A stretch of DNA of 6,657 nucleotides from Bacteroidota bacterium (lineage in GTDB: Bacteria > Bacteroidota > Bacteroidia > Bacteroidales > UBA1556), in contig QNXT01000125.1 of NCBI GenBank assembly GCA_003973505.1, positions 1-6,657 of the forward strand. Direction: 5' to 3'. Made by a program: the position numbers and the translations under genes. Under the pieces are notes generated by a model. The model searched no databases. It saw only the letters and a program-made list of their open reading frames with translations, and was not told the origin of the DNA. Below, piece after piece: positions 1 to 4,700 of this stretch; position 1 is the stretch's first letter, and each line of letters starts with the position of its first letter.

Positions 1-165
1 CTTTGGGAATGGCTCAATACGACTGTGAACATCATTGGTGCTTAGAATGCTAATCTTTATAATGTCATTCGATTTTTTTGCCAATAACTGTAATGGAGTA
101 CCGACAAATGCCGCTGCAATACTCAAACCTCCCAGTCTTTTTAGAAATTGTCGTCTATTTTGCAT
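1..165 (-). CDS. Tat-exported metallophosphatase, 5'-nucleotidase N-terminal (catalytic) domain, partial
   Basis: Fifty-five codons are visible before the gene leaves the window on the left. The protein starts MQNRRQFLKRLGG, a twin-arginine signal (NRRQFLK at residues 3-9), followed by a hydrophobic stretch at about 12-29. Then comes ISILSTNDVHSRIEP (38-52), the first motif of the calcineurin-like metallophosphatases of the UshA/5'-nucleotidase family; Asp45 and His47 would be the first metal ligands. By family knowledge the domain hydrolyses nucleotides or other phosphate esters with two metal ions, here outside the inner membrane. The ATG overlaps the end of the upstream gene by 11 nt (ATGCAAAATAG), so translation is probably coupled. 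The upstream gene encodes the matching C-terminal domain, so the two products probably act together. Substrate specificity cannot be told, and the remaining metal ligands lie outside the window. The start is firm because the Tat motif begins right after it. Confidence 0.85.
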   Translation of the reverse strand, partial: MQNRRQFLKRLGGLSIAAAFVGTPLQLLAKKSNDIIKISILSTNDVHSRIEPFPK

Positions 166-952
166 TGCGGTTATTATTTTGTGATGATTGATTTTCGTTT
201 TTAAAGATAATTCGATCTTTCTCTGATGCTTGTAATGTGCTATCTTCCAATGCGGCTATATAGGTAAATATATCATTCCGTAGCAAGCTGCCACATTTTA
301 TCGTTGTATCTGCCGATAAAAAGAAGTCCATATGATCGCCTCCTTTTGCAGTATAATCTGAAGTGAGCACATTATATGTTTTCGTTGAATCATATAGCTC
401 ATTGGCAATTATTGCTTTCTGAAAAATCCCCTTATCATAATATACCATCATATTGCCAATGGGTTGGCCATTTGTTTTAGCCAAATAATCAAACATTTTA
501 TTCATCTGTTTTCCTGATAATCGACAAATAACCGATTCGTTTTGAAATGGCATAAGTTGATAAATATCGGAAATGACTATTTTCCCTTTGGGAAGAGGTC
601 GACGTAAACCACCATAATTGAGTAAACATAAATCGGGCTTGAAAGGGGAGTCCTTATATCGTTTTTCAATAACATCGAAAACCATATCGCAAACGATATT
701 ATTTAGCGTTCCATTGGGTTTCTTTTTGAAGTATTCCTTATTGCTATAAGCAATTATAATGTTCATTGACGAATCTAAGTGTTGCTTATAGGGCATAATC
801 TCTCTAAGCATTACAGAATCCTCAGTAGGAGCAGTGTTGGAGTCAACTTCTATATATTCGCTGTGAGTACTATGGACATGCCAAGCAGATTCTTGGGTGC
901 ACGAAATTGTTAATACGCTAATAATTAGCGCAAAAAATAAAGTTTTTGTCAT
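155..952 (-). CDS. Lipoprotein consisting of a 5'-nucleotidase C-terminal domain
   Basis: A 265-residue protein with a Sec lipoprotein signal (hydrophobic 5-15, LTISC ending at Cys18). The rest resembles the UshA-type 5'-nucleotidase C-terminal domain: GTLNNIVCDM (81-90), NYGGLRRPLPKG (112-123, the family's NxGGIR substrate loop), MPFQN (134-138) and TSDYTAKGGD (197-206, matching the FxAxGGD motif). In UshA this domain binds the nucleoside and closes over the metallophosphatase domain. Here it is a separate gene with no metal-site motifs, so it should be inactive alone. The next gene, overlapping by 11 nt, supplies the catalytic domain. The domain order is thus reversed on the DNA relative to single-chain enzymes. 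The aromatic residue usually following GGD is not evident (GGDHMDFF), so base specificity may differ. A Gln/Asn-rich tail (about 254-263) ends the protein. The start gives a complete signal peptide. A -7-like promoter element lies 61-68 nt upstream. Confidence 0.85.
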   Translation of the reverse strand: MTKTLFFALIISVLTISCTQESAWHVHSTHSEYIEVDSNTAPTEDSVMLREIMPYKQHLDSSMNIIIAYSNKEYFKKKPNGTLNNIVCDMVFDVIEKRYKDSPFKPDLCLLNYGGLRRPLPKGKIVISDIYQLMPFQNESVICRLSGKQMNKMFDYLAKTNGQPIGNMMVYYDKGIFQKAIIANELYDSTKTYNVLTSDYTAKGGDHMDFFLSADTTIKCGSLLRNDIFTYIAALEDSTLQASEKDRIIFKNENQSSQNNNRNAK

Positions 953-1012
953 TAAGTTTTCTTGGTTAAAAAGTTTTAATTTATTGTTCTTCCCAGAAAC
1001 AAATGGTCAGTA

Positions 1013-1020
1013 CAAATATA
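1013..1020 (-). promoter_or_regulatory. Candidate -7 element for the leftward nucleotidase operon
   Basis: Read on the minus strand the sequence is TATATTTG, an exact match to the Bacteroidota -7 consensus TAnnTTTG. Transcription would start roughly at 1005, leaving a leader of about 50 nt before the ATG at 952. A TTTG on the same strand at 1038-1035 is only 14 nt upstream, too close for the usual -33 spacing, so no convincing -33 box is seen. A single nucleotide separates it from the rightward -7 element. Confidence 0.5.
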
Positions 1021-1021
1021 G

Positions 1022-1029
1022 TATTTTTG
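1022..1029 (+). promoter_or_regulatory. Candidate -7 element for the rightward thioesterase operon
   Basis: TATTTTTG matches the Bacteroidota -7 consensus TAnnTTTG exactly. A transcript would start near 1036, about 24 nt before the ATG at 1060. That position excludes the earlier in-frame ATG at 1003, which lies upstream of the promoter. A clear TTG -33 box at the usual 17-23 nt distance is not present. The element faces the leftward -7 element across one G. Confidence 0.55.
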
Positions 1030-1059
1030 TTTTTCAAATTTATTATAAATAGTAAAATA

Positions 1060-1473
1060 ATGGTATCAGAAACACAAGTGCGTGTACGCTACGCCGAAAC
1101 CGACCAAATGGGCTTTGTTTATTATGGTAATTATGCTTCTTATTATGAAGTGGGCAGAACGGAGGCATTACGAAGTTTGGGTTCGTCTTATCATAAATTA
1201 GAGGAAACGGGCGTTATTATGCCTGTTGTGGAAATGAGTGTGAAATATCTTAAGTCGGCCAAATATGACGATTTGCTTACCATACGCACAAGGGTTCCGG
1301 AAGTGCCTGATCGTGATATGGTTTTTGAATACGAGATTTATAATAATGCAGGTGAGTTATTAAATAAAGGGAAAACGACTTTGGTATTTATTTCGAAGCA
1401 AAACGGCAAAAGAATGCGTTGCCCTGAATGGATGCAAAAATTAATTATAGAGGCTAATCATAATGAAGAATAA
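1060..1473 (+). CDS. Acyl-CoA thioesterase, YbgC/4-hydroxybenzoyl-CoA thioesterase (hotdog) family
   Basis: A 137-residue cytoplasmic protein, the usual length for single-domain YbgC-type hotdog thioesterases. The family signature is at the N-terminus: VRVRYAETDQMGFVYYGNY (7-25), with Asp15 in the position of the catalytic Asp of the DxxGxVxxxxY motif, then the long helix at YYEVGRTEALRSLG (28-41). The strands VVEMSVKYLKSAKYDD (56-71) and the later DRDMVFEYEIYN are also typical. It should hydrolyse acyl-CoA thioesters; the substrate cannot be read. The ATG at 1060 is preferred over one at 1003: the motif begins within ten residues of it, the extra 19 residues would be a Phe/Ile-rich tail untypical of the family, and a -7 element lies between them. 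The stop overlaps the start of the TPR lipoprotein gene by 11 nt, so the two are co-transcribed and probably translationally coupled. Confidence 0.9.
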   Translation: MVSETQVRVRYAETDQMGFVYYGNYASYYEVGRTEALRSLGSSYHKLEETGVIMPVVEMSVKYLKSAKYDDLLTIRTRVPEVPDRDMVFEYEIYNNAGELLNKGKTTLVFISKQNGKRMRCPEWMQKLIIEANHNEE

Positions 1474-1891
1474 AAAATATTTTTTGGTAAAAGTGTTGAT
1501 TGTAGTAATGGTTTCTGCTTTTACCCTAAGTTCGTGTACCGATAATAAAGCAAAAATAAGATCAGAGTTAAATTTAGGAATCAAAAATCTCTATAAAGGC
1601 GATTGGACTCATGCGATAGAAAAATTTAATTCGGTGATTGCTATGGATAGTACGCAATGTGAGGCGCATTTATATTTGGGAAGGGCTTATTTTAACCAAG
1701 GTAAACAGGATTTGGCAATGCAACAGTATAATACTGCCATCAGACTCAATCCAAAATATGGAGAGGCTTATCGCTCGCGAGCGCAATTATGGTTTTCGTT
1801 GGGCAACCGAACAAAGTCATGCAAAGATTATTTGAAGGCAGAAGCTTTGGGAGTTAAAAATCTTACGAATTACACAAGCCATTGCAAATAA
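1463..1891 (+). CDS. Small tetratricopeptide-repeat lipoprotein
   Basis: A 142-residue protein with a lipoprotein signal (basic MKNKK, hydrophobic 7-21, lipobox LSSC with Cys25). The mature part is almost entirely TPR-like: repeat 1 about 33-66 (LNLGIKNLYKGDWTHAIEKF), repeat 2 about 67-100 (AHLYLGRAYFNQGKQDLAMQ), and a third, less regular unit about 101-133 with GNRTKSCKDYLKAEALG. The last unit resembles the Sel1-like endings common in small Bacteroidota TPR proteins. Such proteins are protein-binding scaffolds tethered to a membrane; the partner is unknown and no enzymatic motif is present. The start overlaps the thioesterase stop by 11 nt and mqnA begins 20 nt after the stop, so it belongs to a three-gene operon. 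A function in menaquinone or acyl-CoA metabolism is not implied by the sequence. Confidence 0.85.
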   Translation: MKNKKYFLVKVLIVVMVSAFTLSSCTDNKAKIRSELNLGIKNLYKGDWTHAIEKFNSVIAMDSTQCEAHLYLGRAYFNQGKQDLAMQQYNTAIRLNPKYGEAYRSRAQLWFSLGNRTKSCKDYLKAEALGVKNLTNYTSHCK

Positions 1892-1900
1892 AGCGAGTTA

Positions 1901-1906
1901 AAGGAG
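1901..1906 (+). promoter_or_regulatory. Shine-Dalgarno site choosing the mqnA start
   Basis: AAGGAG lies 5 nt before the ATG at 1912 and 11 nt before a second in-frame ATG at 1918. The spacing favours 1912. A strong Shine-Dalgarno is unusual in this window, where most genes have only A-rich leaders. Confidence 0.6.
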
Positions 1907-1911
1907 AATAG

Positions 1912-2670
1912 ATGTTGATGAAAGAGAAAGAACAAATTCGAATATCGGCTGTTTCCTATGCCAATACATATCCTTTTATTTATGGTATTACGCAGAAACT
2001 TAAATCTGATTCCATTTGTTTATCAAAAGATGTTCCTTCTGTATGTGCTGAAAAGTTGCAAACACAGGAGGTAGATGTTGGGCTTATTCCTGTAGCTCAG
2101 CTGCCTTCTTTTCCTAATGCTCAAATTATCTCTGATTATTGTATTGGTGCTGTGGGAAAGGTGAAAACCGTTTTGTTAATGAGTCGTGTTCCTCTTGACG
2201 AAATTAAAGCGGTTTACCTTGATTCAGAATCGCGCACATCGGTAAACCTTATTAAAGTTTTAGCAAAGCATTATTGGAAGAAGGATTGGTTGTGGAAACA
2301 AGCTCCTGCCGATTTTCCTAAATCAAACCAGCATACTTCTATTGTTCTAATTGGTGATAAAACCTATAACTACCTCAACGATTATCCATACATTTATGAT
2401 TTAGCCGAAGTATGGCAAGAATTTACAGGAAAACCTTTTGTATTTGCTGTATGGGTTGCAAATAAAGTGCTGTCAGATTCTTTTATTTCAGCGTTTAATT
2501 CGGCACTTTCTTATGGTTTGCAAAATATTACGACCTCTTTAGACGTTTATGCTCAAGTGGAACAAAAAGAGGAACTCGAAGATTATCTTAATCATTATAT
2601 AAGTTATAATCTCGATCGTGAAAAACAAGAAGGAATGGATTTGTTTCTTAATTATCTTAAGGAATTGTAA
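1912..2670 (+). CDS. mqnA: Chorismate dehydratase of the futalosine menaquinone pathway (MqnA)
   Basis: A 252-residue cytoplasmic protein that matches the MqnA pattern along its length: ISAVSYANTYPF (11-22), VPSVCAEKL (41-49), VDVGLIPVAQL (54-64), IISDYCIGAVGKVKTV (72-87), YLDSESRTSV (102-111), VLIGDK (145-150) and YDLAEVWQEFTGKPFVFAVW (162-181). The fold is that of a periplasmic-binding-protein-like enzyme, without a signal peptide. By family knowledge it removes water from chorismate to give 3-enolpyruvylbenzoate, the first committed step of the futalosine route to menaquinone. No other mqn gene is in the window, so the rest of the pathway must be elsewhere if it is functional. It is the last gene of the thioesterase-TPR operon, 20 nt after the TPR gene. 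A paralogous MqnD (1,4-dihydroxy-6-naphthoate synthase) was considered, but the SDYCIGA and SRTSV motifs fit MqnA better. Confidence 0.9.
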   Translation: MLMKEKEQIRISAVSYANTYPFIYGITQKLKSDSICLSKDVPSVCAEKLQTQEVDVGLIPVAQLPSFPNAQIISDYCIGAVGKVKTVLLMSRVPLDEIKAVYLDSESRTSVNLIKVLAKHYWKKDWLWKQAPADFPKSNQHTSIVLIGDKTYNYLNDYPYIYDLAEVWQEFTGKPFVFAVWVANKVLSDSFISAFNSALSYGLQNITTSLDVYAQVEQKEELEDYLNHYISYNLDREKQEGMDLFLNYLKEL

Positions 2671-2675
2671 GTAAG

Positions 2676-2715
2676 TCTTTTTCTGAATATTTTATATTTT
2701 CTCTTTTTGAATATT
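2676..2715 (+). repeat. Degenerate direct repeat downstream of mqnA
   Basis: TCTTTTTCTGAATATT at 2676-2691 recurs as TCTTTTTGAATATT at 2702-2715, differing by loss of one CT, with a start-to-start period of 26 nt. The similarity fades into the following ten bases. No hairpin accompanies the T tracts, so this is not a recognisable intrinsic terminator. It could be a small slippage duplication in AT-rich spacer DNA. Confidence 0.5.
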
Positions 2716-2772
2716 GTAAATTTACTTTCTGTGAAGGGATGCTCTGTTTGGGCGTTTTCTTATGAAGTTAAA

Positions 2773-2790
2773 TTAACATTATGATGTTAA
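2773..2790. promoter_or_regulatory. Inverted repeat TTAACAT-N4-ATGTTAA in the exbB upstream region
   Basis: Perfect 7-bp arms around a 4-nt centre (TATG), about 84 nt before exbB. On neither strand is it followed by a good U tract, so an operator is a likelier reading than a terminator. The AT-rich composition makes chance symmetry possible, and no regulator family is recognised. Confidence 0.3.
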
Positions 2791-2811
2791 AAAGTTCGGT
2801 TTACGAAAACA

Positions 2812-2839
2812 TTGAACTTGTTCATTATACCTAATTTTA
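2812..2839 (+). promoter_or_regulatory. Candidate promoter of the exbB-exbD-amidase-tonB operon, with an overlapping dyad
   Basis: TTG at 2812-2814 is followed after 17 nt by TAATTTTA at 2832-2839, a 7 of 8 match to the Bacteroidota TAnnTTTG element at an accepted -33 to -7 spacing. The transcript would start near 2846, about 28 nt before the exbB ATG. The perfect dyad TGAAC-TT-GTTCA (2813-2824) overlaps the -33 box, where a repressor would be well placed. The last G of the -7 box is missing, which lowers confidence. Confidence 0.4.
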
Positions 2840-2873
2840 GACAATTAAATAAATTCAAATAAATATACTAAAA

Positions 2874-3599
2874 ATGAGTGCATTACTTTTTATCATGTTG
2901 CAAATAGAAGAGGCAGGGAGTGCTGTAATCGACACGGCATCGGCTGTGGCCGAAAAAGCCCAAGCTGTGGGGAATGAACTGTCAATATGGGAGTTGACCA
3001 AAACAGGTGGCTGGGCAATTATGGGACCTTTGGCTATTATGTCTGTCATTGCGATTTATATTTTTGTGGAACGGTTTATGGCCATCATGAAAGCTTCTAA
3101 AGATGAGAGTGGGTTTATGAATGATATTAAAGACCTCATTATTAGTGGTAAAGTGGAAGCTGCAATCGCTCTTTGCAATAATCAGAATACGCCGCTATCG
3201 AAAATGATTAAAAAAGGAATCGCTCGTATTGGTCGTCCTTTACCTGATATCAATCAGGCGATAGAAACCGTAGGAAAACTTGAGGTTTCGAAATTGGAAA
3301 AGAATGTGGCTATTTTGGCTACCGTAGCAGGTGCTGCTCCTATGATTGGATTCTTGGGTACGGTTATTGGTATGGTGCAGGTTTTCTTCGATATGGCGAA
3401 TGGGGGAAATAGCCTTGATATTAATCTATTGTCAAACGGTATGTATCAAGCTATGGTAACAACAATAGCGGGTCTTATTGTGGGTATCATTGGATATATC
3501 GCCTATAATGTGATTGTAGCTCGCATCGAGAAAGTGGTTTTTATTCTTGAAGCACGTGCTACCGAATTTATGGATTTATTACACGAACCAGCAAACTAA
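2874..3599 (+). CDS. exbB: ExbB/TolQ/MotA-family proton channel subunit
   Basis: A 241-residue inner-membrane protein with three predicted membrane spans: about 46-66 (GWAIMGPLAIMSVIAIYIFVE), 145-170 and 192-214. The second span carries the family block ATVAGAAPMIGFLGTVIGM (149-167), and the third AMVTTIAGLIVGI (193-205). Thr150 and Thr196/197 lie where ExbB/TolQ proteins place pore-lining threonines. With ExbD it forms the motor that uses the proton gradient to energise TonB. The usual Pro near the end of GLxVAIP is absent here (GLIVGIIGYIAYN). An Ala/Glu-rich, probably helical 40-residue stretch precedes the first span. The start has no Shine-Dalgarno, only an A-rich leader; Met8 is an alternative. 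It opens the second rightward operon and exbD follows after 14 nt. TolQ versus ExbB cannot be decided from sequence alone; the TonB-type neighbour favours ExbB. Confidence 0.9.
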   Translation: MSALLFIMLQIEEAGSAVIDTASAVAEKAQAVGNELSIWELTKTGGWAIMGPLAIMSVIAIYIFVERFMAIMKASKDESGFMNDIKDLIISGKVEAAIALCNNQNTPLSKMIKKGIARIGRPLPDINQAIETVGKLEVSKLEKNVAILATVAGAAPMIGFLGTVIGMVQVFFDMANGGNSLDINLLSNGMYQAMVTTIAGLIVGIIGYIAYNVIVARIEKVVFILEARATEFMDLLHEPAN

Positions 3600-3601
3600 A
3601 C

Positions 3602-3609
3602 TAAGGAGG
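3602..3609 (+). promoter_or_regulatory. Strong Shine-Dalgarno before exbD
   Basis: TAAGGAGG, close to a full anti-16S match, ends 4 nt before the exbD ATG and fills most of the 14-nt gap after exbB. It is the strongest ribosome-binding site in the window and may set the high ExbD output relative to neighbours that lack one. Confidence 0.65.
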
Positions 3610-3613
3610 CAAT

Positions 3614-4036
3614 ATGGCTATAAAACTTAGAAATAAACGCAGCGTAGAGTTTAGTACCGCCTCGATGTCCGATTTGGTATTTTTACTATTGGTATTTTTT
3701 ATTTTGGTTTCTACCATTGTGAGTCCTAATGCAATACCGCTTTTACTACCTAATAGTACTAGTGATCCTGTGATTGAGGCTAAAAAAGATATTGAAGTAT
3801 ATATTGACGATCAATTGAATTATTATATTCAAGATCAGGCACATCGTGTTGAGAAGGAGCAATTACAATCTGCTATTGCTGCGGCTTTGGGTAATGCTGA
3901 TAAAGGTTCGGTAATGCTTAAAGTTGACCAAAGTGTGGCTGTTCAACATGTAGTAAATGTAATTGATGCTGTGAATAAAATAAATGTTCAGGGCGGACAT
4001 CATTATAAAGTGGTGTTGGCAACAAAACCTGAATAA
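3614..4036 (+). CDS. exbD: ExbD/TolR-family motor subunit
   Basis: A 140-residue protein with the standard ExbD plan: a short basic cytoplasmic N-terminus (KLRNKRSVEF), one membrane span at about 19-38 and a periplasmic domain of about 100 residues. The span begins MSDLVFLLLVFFILV, with Asp20 in the position of the essential proton-carrying Asp of ExbD and TolR (Asp25 and Asp23 in E. coli). The periplasmic part has the typical pattern DIEVYIDDQLNYYIQ, later VMLKVDQSVAVQHVVNVIDAVNKINV. It should pair with the ExbB encoded 14 nt upstream. Many Bacteroidota operons carry two exbD copies; only one is present here. The start is fixed by a strong Shine-Dalgarno. TolR is the alternative name; the nearby TonB favours ExbD. 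Confidence 0.9.
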   Translation: MAIKLRNKRSVEFSTASMSDLVFLLLVFFILVSTIVSPNAIPLLLPNSTSDPVIEAKKDIEVYIDDQLNYYIQDQAHRVEKEQLQSAIAAALGNADKGSVMLKVDQSVAVQHVVNVIDAVNKINVQGGHHYKVVLATKPE

Positions 4037-4076
4037 AATTGATTGGATATTATTCGTTAATTAAAAGATTATCTAT

Positions 4077-4673
4077 ATGAAAAGAGTATTTAAAATATTG
4101 GGATTATTTGTTTTGATAGGCATGATGTCTTTTAGTACGAATGTTGATAAGAAGGTTGTTGTAATTGACGCGGCACATGGTGGCAACGACTTGGGAGCCG
4201 TTGCTGATGGTGTTTTTGAAAAGGATATTACCCTTCGTATCGCACAATTGATAAAGGAGTTCAACGAGAATGATGATGTGGAAATTGTTTTGCTTCGCGA
4301 AGATGATAAATTCCTATCCATAAAAGACCGTTTGGCTATGATAAACTCTTTGAAGCCTTACTTGGTAATTTCATTACATATGAATCAATCTACCGAAGGT
4401 GGGAGAAAAAGTGGACTACAATTTGTTACTTCTCGTAAGAATCATTTTATTGATCAGACAAATGAGTTTCTGAAAGTTTTACTTGATAGTAGAATTGATG
4501 AGCTGGGAGAAACAGTGGCAAAAGAAGGGAATTTTGATATTCTAAGCAAATCAAATGCTCCAGCTATTATGATAGAAATGGGCTATATAGATAATAAAGA
4601 TAATCGGGAATTTATACAAAGTGAGGAGGGGAGTTTACGACTTGCTCAAATGGTTCTGAATATTATAAAATAA
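4077..4673 (+). CDS. Small exported N-acetylmuramoyl-L-alanine amidase (Amidase_3)
   Basis: A 198-residue protein: Sec signal peptide (MKRVFKILGLFVLIGMMSFST, no lipobox Cys) and a single Amidase_3 domain from about residue 25 to the end. All expected catalytic positions can be seen: zinc ligands His34 in VVVIDAAHGGNDLGA (27-41), Glu48 in FEKDITLRIA, and His101 in ISLHMN (98-103), plus the catalytic Glu167 in IMIEMGYIDNKDN (164-176). The family's DPGHGG is DAAHGG here. The enzyme would hydrolyse the bond between N-acetylmuramic acid and L-Ala in periplasmic peptidoglycan. It has no AMIN, SPOR or LysM targeting domain and no obvious autoinhibitory helix insert, so its control is unclear. It sits 40 nt after exbD and 27 nt before tonB on the same strand, hence probably co-transcribed with the motor genes, an uncommon position for an amidase. 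Confidence 0.9.
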   Translation: MKRVFKILGLFVLIGMMSFSTNVDKKVVVIDAAHGGNDLGAVADGVFEKDITLRIAQLIKEFNENDDVEIVLLREDDKFLSIKDRLAMINSLKPYLVISLHMNQSTEGGRKSGLQFVTSRKNHFIDQTNEFLKVLLDSRIDELGETVAKEGNFDILSKSNAPAIMIEMGYIDNKDNREFIQSEEGSLRLAQMVLNIIK

Positions 4674-4700
4674 GTTGACAAATAAATTAAAGTATTAAAA

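Noticed and set aside
1003..1059. Longer thioesterase start at 1003, adding 19 residues
   Set aside because: The ATG lies upstream of the candidate -7 element, the extra residues are hydrophobic and unlike the family, and the hotdog motif fits the start at 1060.
1060..1473. Thioesterase as a DHNA-CoA thioesterase (MenI) because of the nearby menaquinone gene
   Set aside because: mqnA belongs to the futalosine route, which has no DHNA-CoA step, and nothing in the sequence is specific for that substrate.
1671..1678. TATATTTG inside the TPR gene as a promoter for mqnA
   Set aside because: It falls in codons for Leu-Tyr-Leu in a repeat, more than 200 nt from mqnA, with no supporting -33 box; such matches are frequent in AT-rich coding sequence.
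1638..1835. Open frame inside the TPR lipoprotein gene, another phase
   Set aside because: It overlaps a clearly coding frame and its translation resembles no protein family.
2855..3049. Minus-strand open frame opposite the exbB start
   Set aside because: It is antisense to a well-supported gene and has no recognisable domain.
4073..4321. Minus-strand open frame opposite the amidase gene
   Set aside because: Ser-rich translation typical of an antisense shadow; the amidase on the plus strand has its catalytic motifs.
4675..4698. TTGACA followed by TATTAA ahead of tonB as a sigma-70 type promoter
   Set aside because: Spacing is only 12 nt and the primary sigma factor of this phylum uses TAnnTTTG rather than this pair of boxes.
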